Source: Sphingobacterium sp. UGAL515B_05 (lineage in GTDB: Bacteria > Bacteroidota > Bacteroidia > Sphingobacteriales > Sphingobacteriaceae). Taken from it: a stretch of 64,000 nucleotides of DNA. The translations under genes and the position numbers were made by a program. A model generated the notes under the pieces. The model had not been told where the DNA came from. It did not search any database and worked only from the letters and a program-made list of their open reading frames with translations. Where the stretch lies: contig NZ_CP109907.1 in NCBI RefSeq assembly GCF_033097525.1, positions 6,262,001 through 6,326,000 of the forward strand, given 5' to 3'. This document shows positions 9,503 to 16,861 of the stretch, in pieces; positions within the stretch are counted from its first letter, which is position 1, and each line of letters begins with the position of its first letter.

Positions 9503-10483
9503 ATGAGCGATATGATAACACGGTACGACCTGATTATAGTTGGTGGCGGGCCAATTGGCTTAGCCTGTGCCTTAGAAGCTAAAGAAGCGAATTTAAGCTA
9601 TCTTATTCTTGAAAAGGGCTGTTTGGTTAATTCACTATATAATTACCCGCAAAATATGACCTTCTTCTCCTCATCCGAAAGATTAGAAATTGGTGATATA
9701 CCCTTTGTTACGACCAACCCTAAGCCAAAACGTATGGAGGCATTGGAATATTACAGACGAATACAGCAAAAGTTCGCACTAGATACACACCTATTCGATG
9801 AAGTACTTGAAATCAAGAATGAAGGCACTGAATTTATGGTCTACAGCAGCAAAAGCACATATTTGACCAAAAAAGTCATCATCGCTACAGGTTTTTATGA
9901 CATCCCGATGTTGCTTAATATTCCAGGGGAAGAACTTCCTAAAGTTAGACACTACTACGATGATCCGCATTACTACAGCAGCCAAAACGTAATCGTTGTG
10001 GGCGCCAGCAATTCATCCATTGATGCTGCACTCGAAACTTATCGAAAAGGAGCCCGTGTTTCTTTGGTGATCCGTGGTAGTGAAATCAGCCGCCGGGTAA
10101 AATATTGGGTAAAACCTGATATTGAAAATCGAATAGCCGCTGGTGAAATCGATGTGTACTATAATAGCCACTTAACAGAAGTTACCGCAACTACTGCCCG
10201 TATCCAAACACCCAATGGCATGGTCGAACTTCAAAACGACTTTGTGCTAGCCCTAACCGGCTATCGCCCAAATTTTGATTTCTTGAAAAAGATCGGAATT
10301 GATATTCCCGAGGAGGCGCCTTGCATTCCTAGCCATAACGAAGAAACAATGGAGACAAATATTGCCGGAATATATTTAGCAGGGGTCGTTTGCGGGGGCT
10401 TAAATACCCACCTTTGGTTTATTGAAAATTCACGGATTCATGCCAAACAGATAATCGGACACATTCGCTCGACACTTACTTAA
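9503..10483 (+). CDS. ypdA: YpdA-like FAD/NAD(P) oxidoreductase
   Basis: The 326-residue protein has an N-terminal FAD-binding Rossmann motif (IIVGGGPIGLACALEA, about residues 11-26). It has a second nucleotide-binding motif (VVGASNSSIDAALE, about 164-177) and a C-terminal LAGVVCGG segment that contacts FAD. It lacks the CxxC of thioredoxin reductases. This, plus the N-terminal ILEKG and NYPQNMTFFSSS region, matches YpdA, the NADPH-dependent bacillithiol disulfide reductase. The thiol used by this organism is inferred, not shown. The gene overlaps the convergent TetR gene by 8 bases. Confidence 0.85.
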   Translation: MSDMITRYDLIIVGGGPIGLACALEAKEANLSYLILEKGCLVNSLYNYPQNMTFFSSSERLEIGDIPFVTTNPKPKRMEALEYYRRIQQKFALDTHLFDEVLEIKNEGTEFMVYSSKSTYLTKKVIIATGFYDIPMLLNIPGEELPKVRHYYDDPHYYSSQNVIVVGASNSSIDAALETYRKGARVSLVIRGSEISRRVKYWVKPDIENRIAAGEIDVYYNSHLTEVTATTARIQTPNGMVELQNDFVLALTGYRPNFDFLKKIGIDIPEEAPCIPSHNEETMETNIAGIYLAGVVCGGLNTHLWFIENSRIHAKQIIGHIRSTLT

Positions 10484-11093
10484 CGAGCTGAAAACGTAAA
10501 CCATTTAAGAAGATTTTCATCATTTTCTTCTGTAAACTGAGAATATGATCGAATTCTTCTTTTGTTGGGAACAACATTTTTTTCATATCCTTTAATATGC
10601 CCATACGCATACCGAATAGTGAATACAGAAGGATCCGCGCAGTTTCATTGATATCTTCAACCCGTATCTCGCCAGCGTCAATACCAATCTGGAGAATCTT
10701 CTCGATAATTTCTACTTCCCGTAGATAGGATTCTTTAAATACCTGCTCCAACTCATCCGGAAGCTCTTTCACCATTTTCATGGTGTATTCGAATAAATTA
10801 TAATACTGGTTGATAATCTTGACACGCATATCAATGGAATACATCATAATCTCCTCAAAATCCCCGCCTCTTCCAATGACTTCTTCAATGTCCTCGATCA
10901 TTTTATCAATAACATATTCGAAAACAGCAGAATATAAACTATTCTTATCCGGAAAATAATAATACAGCAATGCTTTTGAAAAATTGAGATCTTTGGCTAT
11001 TTCCGACATCGTTGTCTTAGCCATTCCAAAATGTGCAAAGCGCCTTGTCGCAGCTTCTAGAATTTTGATTCTTTTTACATCTGCATTACCCAT
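10476..11093 (-). CDS. TetR/AcrR family transcriptional regulator
   Basis: The 205-residue protein starts with a TetR helix-turn-helix (about residues 8-55): AATRRFAHFGMAKTTMSEIA followed by a KALLYYYFPDKNSLY recognition region. The C-terminal ligand and dimerisation domain is unrelated to named families. TetR proteins usually repress nearby or own genes and release DNA on binding a small molecule. It is divergent from murB and convergent with ypdA. Regulation of the FUSC exporter is possible but unproven. An inverted repeat was not evident in the short murB-side gap. Confidence 0.9.
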   Translation of the reverse strand: MGNADVKRIKILEAATRRFAHFGMAKTTMSEIAKDLNFSKALLYYYFPDKNSLYSAVFEYVIDKMIEDIEEVIGRGGDFEEIMMYSIDMRVKIINQYYNLFEYTMKMVKELPDELEQVFKESYLREVEIIEKILQIGIDAGEIRVEDINETARILLYSLFGMRMGILKDMKKMLFPTKEEFDHILSLQKKMMKIFLNGLRFQLVK

Positions 11094-11197
11094 TAAACAT
11101 ATATTTTTTATCGTTAAATAAACGGTTTATACTATCTTTACCGATTATCATGCTAAAGATAGCTGATTTTTTTGAATTTCTGAAAACTAAAGTCAAT

Positions 11198-12214
11198 ATG
11201 AAATTAAACATTCAATCGAATATATCTTTAAAACCGTTCAACACGTTTGGAATAGACGAAAAGACAAATTTTCTAATCGAAGTGAATGACAATGAAACAT
11301 TGACCGAAATTTTTAAAAACAATATTTTTAAAGAGAACTTTTTCGTTCTTGGAGCTGGTAGCAATGTCCTTTTCACCAAAGCATTCGAAGGCTATATTAT
11401 TCGAATGAACAGCAAGGGTATACAATCAAGAATAGATGGGGACGATGTCTATGTCACAGCGCAAGCTGGAGAGATCTGGAATGACTTCGTTTGGCATTGT
11501 ATTGAACATAATTATGCTGGCATTGAAAACATGGCCCTAATTCCCGGCACTGTTGGTGCTTCTCCTGTGCAAAACATCGGTGCATACGGTACCGAGTTAA
11601 TGTATGTTTTTCACGAATGCCAAGCTTTCGATACACATTCTGGCATTTTTGCGACATTCAAGAAAGAAGATTGCAATTTTTCCTATCGGGATAGCATTTT
11701 CAAAACGGAACACAAAGGAAGGTTTATTATTACACAGGTAACCTATAAACTGAGCAGAATCCCGCATATCAATACGACTTACGGTGCAATAGAAGCCGAA
11801 CTTGCCAAAGAAAATATAACGAATCCAAGCATTGCAGATATCGCAACCATTGTATCTAAAATCCGTGTAGAAAAACTTCCTGACCCAAGTACAGTTGGTA
11901 ATGCCGGGAGTTTCTTTAAAAACCCGGTCGTTACTGCATCCATTTTTGAGCCGCTTCAGAAAAAATATCCTATAATACCGCATTATCCTATGCCTAATAA
12001 TGAAACAAAATTGGCTGCTGGATGGTTAATAGAACAATGCGGTTGGAAAGGAAAAGAATATGGACAAGCAGGTGTATGGAAAAATCAGGCACTTGTACTA
12101 ATAAATAGACAAAACGCTACAGGACAGGAAATTTATAATCTATCGGAACAAATTATAAGGGATGTAACCAACAAATTTGGCATAAAGCTAGAGCGTGAGG
12201 TTAATTTACTGTAA
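11198..12214 (+). CDS. murB: UDP-N-acetylenolpyruvoylglucosamine reductase
   Basis: MurB reduces UDP-GlcNAc-enolpyruvate to UDP-MurNAc with FAD and NADPH in peptidoglycan precursor synthesis. Seen here are the PLKPFNTFG-like start, the FAD-binding LGAGSNVLF, IPGTVGASPVQNIGAYG, the catalytic-loop GNAGSFFKNPVV and LAAGWLIEQCGWKG. Length is 338 residues from this start, typical of the type I (E. coli-like) enzyme. An upstream in-frame ATG at 11150 would add 16 poorly fitting residues, so the ATG at 11198 is preferred. A strong symmetrical terminator follows. Confidence 0.95.
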   Translation: MKLNIQSNISLKPFNTFGIDEKTNFLIEVNDNETLTEIFKNNIFKENFFVLGAGSNVLFTKAFEGYIIRMNSKGIQSRIDGDDVYVTAQAGEIWNDFVWHCIEHNYAGIENMALIPGTVGASPVQNIGAYGTELMYVFHECQAFDTHSGIFATFKKEDCNFSYRDSIFKTEHKGRFIITQVTYKLSRIPHINTTYGAIEAELAKENITNPSIADIATIVSKIRVEKLPDPSTVGNAGSFFKNPVVTASIFEPLQKKYPIIPHYPMPNNETKLAAGWLIEQCGWKGKEYGQAGVWKNQALVLINRQNATGQEIYNLSEQIIRDVTNKFGIKLEREVNLL

Positions 12215-12216
12215 AG

Positions 12217-12248
12217 ATTTAAAAAAAGTAAAAATACTTTTTTTAAAT
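12217..12248. terminator. Perfect A/T-rich inverted repeat after murB
   Basis: Arms ATTTAAAAAAAGTA and TACTTTTTTTAAAT (14 bp, perfect) flank a 4-A loop. It lies just past the murB stop and is suited to terminate transcription in both directions. Confidence 0.6.
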
Positions 12249-12438
12249 ATGAAAGCAATATAAAAACAGCTCTCACCTTGGCTAATCATCACTTTGAGCT
12301 AATTTTATTTACTTAAAGTTAGTTTACGCACACGTTTGCCCTTCTTAAAATAATCTTAAAATTATATTAACAAATCGAATTTTACCATTTTTGGCGCATT
12401 ATTTGCCTCATACTTAATGAACCGCATTTTATAAACGT

Positions 12439-12460
12439 ACTGTTTTGTAAAAAGAACAGT
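12439..12460. promoter_or_regulatory. Inverted repeat upstream of the ECF sigma gene
   Basis: ACTGTT and AACAGT form an inverted repeat with a 10-base spacer, 16 bases before the sigma factor start codon. It could be an operator or a leader hairpin; only the symmetry is seen. Confidence 0.3.
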
Positions 12461-12476
12461 TATAATTCATTAAGCT

Positions 12477-12986
12477 ATGACAAAGAATGAATTTGACACC
12501 ATGGTTATTGAGCAATCGGACTCATTAAAACTCTACGCCAGAAATTTTACCAGCGACTACGAAGATGCCAACGATCTCGTTCAGGATACCATCCTGAAAG
12601 CTGTAACCTATTTTAAAAATTTCAAAGAAGGAACCAATTTGAAAGGATGGCTTTACACCATCATGAAAAACACGTTTATTAATAACTATAGACGTATTGT
12701 GAAAACCAACTCTTTCATTACGAAAGACGAGGATATTTCTAATTCTAACCTCCTATTATCCGCTTCTTCCAATCAGGGCGAAAGCAAATTTGTCATGGAA
12801 GACATCCATGAAGCTTTATCCAGTCTTTCGGAAGAATATTACATCCCGTTTTCGCTATACTACGAGGGGTTTAAATACCACGAGATATCCGAACACTTAA
12901 ACATTCCCATTGGAACGGTAAAAACGAGAATTCATGTCGCTCGAAAATTAATGAAAAGATCACTATCGGCATATAAAGTAGCCTAG
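12477..12986 (+). CDS. RNA polymerase ECF-type sigma factor
   Basis: The 169-residue protein has sigma region 2 (about residues 18-80, with DLVQDTILKA and NLKGWLYTIMKN) and region 4 with a helix-turn-helix (about 115-160: YHEISEHLNIPIGTVKTRIH). It lacks regions 1 and 3, as in the extracytoplasmic function group. No anti-sigma gene lies next to it, so the mode of control is not visible. The cytochrome b5-like gene follows 31 bases downstream and could be co-transcribed. The DNA targets cannot be predicted from this window. Confidence 0.92.
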   Translation: MTKNEFDTMVIEQSDSLKLYARNFTSDYEDANDLVQDTILKAVTYFKNFKEGTNLKGWLYTIMKNTFINNYRRIVKTNSFITKDEDISNSNLLLSASSNQGESKFVMEDIHEALSSLSEEYYIPFSLYYEGFKYHEISEHLNIPIGTVKTRIHVARKLMKRSLSAYKVA

Positions 12987-13017
12987 TTTTCCTATCTTCG
13001 CCTTTTTACAATTACGA

Positions 13018-13263
13018 ATGGCAGAAGAATTACCAGAATACAGCAAAAGCCAACTGGCTTTACGTAACGGTCAGGACAAACCACAGATTTGGGTCGCCTA
13101 TAGCGGATTTATTTATGATGTCAGCGAAAGTAGACTGTGGAAAAACGGAATGCATTACGAGCATTGGGCCGGACAAAATCTAACTGAGGAGCTCCAAGAA
13201 GCCCCTCATTCAGCATCTGTATTTTCAAAATTTCAGATCGTCGGAAAACTGAAAGATCAATGA
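13018..13263 (+). CDS. Cytochrome b5-like heme/steroid-binding domain protein
   Basis: An 81-residue stand-alone domain. It shows WVAYSGFIYDVSES and a later HYEHWAGQNLTEEL, the pattern of the cytochrome b5-like heme/steroid-binding family (MAPR-like). The Tyr-Asp-Val and His-Trp-Ala-Gly positions fit that fold. It has no signal peptide, so it is expected in the cytoplasm. Binding of heme is inferred from the family. The stop codon abuts the convergent PfkB kinase gene with no gap. Confidence 0.85.
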   Translation: MAEELPEYSKSQLALRNGQDKPQIWVAYSGFIYDVSESRLWKNGMHYEHWAGQNLTEELQEAPHSASVFSKFQIVGKLKDQ

Positions 13264-14178
13264 TTATAAATTAAACTGAGATAGGGCAACAAAAGCGTTC
13301 AAACGCTTTTGTATGTCCTCTTGGGTCAGATCAACCAAACGATCTGTTCCAAATTTCTCTACACAGAACGAAGCTAGCGCAGAGCCAAAAATCAATGCAT
13401 TCTTCATGTTTGTAAAGTTTATACTTTTTACTTTGGCAAGATAGCCGATAAAACCTCCCGCAAAAGAATCACCCGCACCGGTTGGATCAAACACATCCGC
13501 TAACGGTAGTGCCGGAGCAGAAAAAATCTGGTTCTCTCCGAAAAGAAGCGCGCCATGCTCTCCTTTTTTGATAATTAAATATTTAGGTCCCATTGCTAAA
13601 ATGACTTTTGCAGCTTTAACCAGAGAATACTCCCCTGACAGTTGCCTTGCCTCAGAATCATTTATAGCCAATACATCAATTTTTAGAAGCACCTTCCTTA
13701 AATCGTCCATGGCAACATTCATCCAGTAGTTCATGGTATCCAGAACAACCAGCTTAGGTTTGTGCACCAAGCGCTCCAACGTTGTTAATTGTATTTGAGG
13801 TGTAAGATTACCCAAAAGAAGATATTCACAATCCTGGTAGCTCTCCGGGATAATTGGATCGAAATCAGCTAATACATTTAAGTCTGTCGCCAATGTATCA
13901 CGACTATTCATGTCATTATGATACCTTCCCGACCAAGAAAAAGTTTGTCCCCCGGTGATCACCTGAACACCCGTCACATCTATGCCGCGTTTCTTGATAA
14001 GATCAAGATTGTCGTCTCCAAAATCCTCCCCAACAACGCTGACCAACTTGATTTGATCACATAGATATGATGCCGCCAAACTAGCAAATGTACCGGCACC
14101 ACCTAGAATTTTGTCAGTTTTACCGAACGGCGTTTCTATTGTATCGAAGGCCACCGTACCAATAATTACTAAACTCAT
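13264..14178 (-). CDS. PfkB family carbohydrate/nucleoside kinase
   Basis: The 304-residue protein has the PfkB fold signatures. LGGAGTFASLAASYL (about residues 25-39) matches signature 1, and DVFDPTGAGDSFAGGFIGY (about 226-244) is signature 2, with the catalytic Asp in GAGD. These kinases phosphorylate sugars or nucleosides with ATP. The substrate is not resolved. A tRNA-Asn terminator lies just upstream, so it has its own promoter. Confidence 0.9.
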   Translation of the reverse strand: MSLVIIGTVAFDTIETPFGKTDKILGGAGTFASLAASYLCDQIKLVSVVGEDFGDDNLDLIKKRGIDVTGVQVITGGQTFSWSGRYHNDMNSRDTLATDLNVLADFDPIIPESYQDCEYLLLGNLTPQIQLTTLERLVHKPKLVVLDTMNYWMNVAMDDLRKVLLKIDVLAINDSEARQLSGEYSLVKAAKVILAMGPKYLIIKKGEHGALLFGENQIFSAPALPLADVFDPTGAGDSFAGGFIGYLAKVKSINFTNMKNALIFGSALASFCVEKFGTDRLVDLTQEDIQKRLNAFVALSQFNL

Positions 14179-14201
14179 AGTTTTTTAATAAGCATGGTAA
14201 A

Positions 14202-14227
14202 CAAAAAAACCGGCGTAAAGCCGGTTT
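14202..14227 (-). terminator. Terminator of the tRNA-Asn cluster
   Basis: Minus-strand stem AAACCGGC/GCCGGTTT with a 5-base loop and a T7 tail lies 9 bases beyond the last tRNA-Asn. It separates the tRNA operon from the PfkB kinase gene. Confidence 0.85.
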
Positions 14228-14235
14228 CAATATTG

Positions 14236-14309
14236 CTCCTGAAGCTGGGCTCGAACCAGCGACCCTCTGATTAACAGTCAGATGCTCTAACCTGCTGAGC
14301 TATTCAGGA
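14236..14309 (-). tRNA. tRNA-Asn (GTT), copy 3 in transcription order
   Basis: A cloverleaf with acceptor TCCTGAA/TTCAGGA, D arm AGCTCAGCAGG, anticodon loop CTGTTAA (GTT) and T loop TTCGAGC. The sequence is identical to the copy at 14522-14595. CCA is not encoded. Confidence 0.95.
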
Positions 14310-14397
14310 ATTTATTTTTCGAGAAATTCCTTTCTCATAGAGTGTACAAAAGTAGTACATTTTAATATTATTTGCAAATAAAATATTTGCATTGTTG

Positions 14398-14471
14398 CTC
14401 CTGAAGCTGGGCTCGAACCAGCGACCCTCTGATTAACAGTCAGATGCTCTAACCGGCTGAGCTATTCAGGA
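14398..14471 (-). tRNA. tRNA-Asn (GTT), middle copy
   Basis: Same cloverleaf as its two neighbours. It differs by a single base in the D arm (AGCCGG here, AGCAGG in the others). Confidence 0.95.
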
Positions 14472-14521
14472 ATGAAAAATTGAATATTTTAAAAACCCCG
14501 GTTATGTAAGTTATTAAATTG

Positions 14522-14595
14522 CTCCTGAAGCTGGGCTCGAACCAGCGACCCTCTGATTAACAGTCAGATGCTCTAACCTGCTGAGCTATTCAGGA
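14522..14595 (-). tRNA. tRNA-Asn (GTT), first copy in transcription order
   Basis: Promoter-proximal member of a three-gene tandem tRNA-Asn array with spacers of about 50 and 88 bases. Acceptor, D, anticodon (GTT) and T arms are all intact. Confidence 0.95.
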
Positions 14596-14840
14596 GTGTT
14601 TTTCAATTTTCCCGGAGACCCTATCGCGTTTCCGTGATGCAAGTATCGGAAGATTATTAGAATACTACAAATTTTTTGAGCACATTTTTTACAACTTCCT
14701 AAATTCCAATTAGAATAATTTAATTTTATTTTTCTTCCACCTCCACAAAAACCGTTTTTGAGCGCCTAAACCAACATAATCCTTTTTTTTATATACAATG
14801 CCTATCATCTAACCAATCGACAATAGCCTAAAATCGATAG

Positions 14841-16217
14841 CTAAAGCAATACACCTTTCAAAATCAGCGTCGCGACACTAAAATAGATCAGCAAGCCTGT
14901 CACATCGACCAATGTCGACACAAAGGGCGCCGAAGAACTTGCAGGATCAGCCCCAAGCCGTTTCATCACAAAAGGCAACATAGAACCCATCAAAGATCCC
15001 CAGAGCACAACACCAACTAGGGATAAGGAAATCACCAATGCAACCAATACCCAGTATTCCCCATAGCTATGCGCGAAAGATTGCCAGGCCATAATCCGTA
15101 TAAATCCCAGCGTTCCCAAAATAAGCCCCAATAACAAACCCGATATGATCTCCCTTCGCATCACCCGCCACCAGTCGCCTAGCGTAACTTCCCCCAAGGC
15201 CATCGCCTGAATAATCAATGTTGAAGCTTGCGAACCACTGTTACCGCCACTTGAAATAATAACAGGCATCAGCGCAAACAACATTATTGCACTCGCCATT
15301 TGCTCCTCAAAGTGTTCAATAACCGTCGCTGTCAAAAGTTGCCCGAGAAATAACACAATAAGCCAACCGGCTCTTTTTTTCACCAAGTTCTTAATCGACA
15401 CATCCAGATAAGGCTCATCCAAAGCCTCCGTTCCCCCGATACGTTGCATATCTTCCGTGTACTCCTCGTTTGCTACCCAAAGAATATCATCGACAGTTAC
15501 TATCCCCAACATTACCCCTTGCTCATCAACAACAGGCAGGGCCACCCGATTATTCATCCGAAAAATATTGATCGCTTCCTCTTGTGGGTCGTAAGCATTT
15601 AGCGATATCAGACGATGATCGATCAGTTCACCAACCACAGTATCTGGCTCAGCCATCAGCACATCTTTAATCCGAATATCGTCAACCAGCTTCCCGTTGC
15701 CATCAATCACATACAATACATCGATCGTCTCCGAATCCCTTCCGTAACGTCGGATATGTCCCAATATCCGTTCAATGCTCCAATGCTCTTTTACAGTAAT
15801 ATAATCAGGAGTCATCAGACGCCCAACACTGTCTTCTGGATAGCCCAACAACGCCAAGGCTTCAACACGATCTTTGGGCGGTAACAATAAAATTAAATGC
15901 TTAATATCATCCTTCATTTCTGAAAAAAATGAGGTCCGATCGTCAGGTGGCAACTCGTTAATTAGAGCACTAATTTTCGCTTTAGAAAGCTTCTTAAAAA
16001 TCCTGTTTTGAGTAGGAAAATCAAGGATACGAAAAACGTTGACTGCGCGATTCAAATTTAACGATTCTATAAATAGTGAACCATGTTCGGGCAACTCATC
16101 TATCAGCTCCTCAACTTCGGAAATATTTAATTCATTCAAAAATTCTTCCAGCCCATCAAGATCTCCACTTGCTATCAATTGCTCTATTTGATTCACCTGC
16201 ATTTCCAGTTCTTCCAT
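14841..16217 (-). CDS. mgtE: Magnesium transporter MgtE
   Basis: The 458-residue protein has the MgtE layout. A helical N domain (about residues 20-130, with LPPDDRTSFFSEM) comes first. Two CBS domains follow (about 135-260; LMTPDYITV, VDDILWVANEE). The membrane domain has five helices and carries PVIISSGGNSGSQASTLIIQ and the ion-pore sequence near ADPASSSAPFVSTLVDVTG. It imports Mg2+ across the inner membrane, gated by Mg2+ binding to the cytosolic domains. Length and all key motifs are normal. It stands alone with a long upstream gap. Confidence 0.95.
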   Translation of the reverse strand: MEELEMQVNQIEQLIASGDLDGLEEFLNELNISEVEELIDELPEHGSLFIESLNLNRAVNVFRILDFPTQNRIFKKLSKAKISALINELPPDDRTSFFSEMKDDIKHLILLLPPKDRVEALALLGYPEDSVGRLMTPDYITVKEHWSIERILGHIRRYGRDSETIDVLYVIDGNGKLVDDIRIKDVLMAEPDTVVGELIDHRLISLNAYDPQEEAINIFRMNNRVALPVVDEQGVMLGIVTVDDILWVANEEYTEDMQRIGGTEALDEPYLDVSIKNLVKKRAGWLIVLFLGQLLTATVIEHFEEQMASAIMLFALMPVIISSGGNSGSQASTLIIQAMALGEVTLGDWWRVMRREIISGLLLGLILGTLGFIRIMAWQSFAHSYGEYWVLVALVISLSLVGVVLWGSLMGSMLPFVMKRLGADPASSSAPFVSTLVDVTGLLIYFSVATLILKGVLL

Positions 16218-16861
16218 ATCTCCTATCGATTTAAAAAGCCTACATCTACATAAAATTTATACGTTACAAAAATCGCTTTTTTAAAGTAAATTCTGCATAA
16301 AAAAATAAATAATAAAAACCTATTATCTATCACATCAATTGGAATAAACAAAGCACTTATCTTCCAATATCCAAAATTAAAACAAGACATTTTGTCATCA
16401 ATAAAAAATAAAGAAAAAAAATGTCTCCGCATCATTACCTACAGTTCCAAACTCCGAAAAGAACGAGACTACTCATCACCTCCTTATCAATGCACTTTCT
16501 TAAAACAGATCAAACCTCTAATTGCTATTCCGTGAACATATCATCAAAATCAACCCTCCATAACGGCAAGATTTTTCTATAAAAAAAGCAAACATATTTT
16601 CCTGACATTATCCCTAGAATCGCCAATTATTTAAGTATATTCGTCGTATGCTTTAACCTGTTCAATCAAGGGCTCCAAATCAGACTTACCTGACATTTCA
16701 GATATCTTTTTGAATAAAAAAAAGCAATAAAAAGCGAGAAACAATAAATTCATAACAAATTGCTATTCAGTATTTAAAAAACATTTATAGAAACTTAAAG
16801 TTTACAAAAAAGACGTTAATAAAACTAAAAAAAATAGCAAACACACAATATACGGAAATTA
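16218..16861. other. AT-rich intergenic region, no gene seen
   Basis: These 644 bases separate the divergent mgtE and surface protease genes. Only a short leftward frame (16223-16435) is present; its cysteine- and phenylalanine-rich product looks accidental. The region must contain both promoters. I could not assign a riboswitch (for instance a Mg2+ sensor) by eye. Confidence 0.5.

Noticed and set aside
14236..14595. tRNA-Asn triplet as a phage attachment site
   Set aside because: The copies are intact tandem genes separated by unrelated spacers, with no phage gene beside them.
16223..16435. Leftward 70-codon frame upstream of mgtE
   Set aside because: Aromatic- and cysteine-rich composition of an AT-rich chance frame; lies in the promoter region of mgtE.
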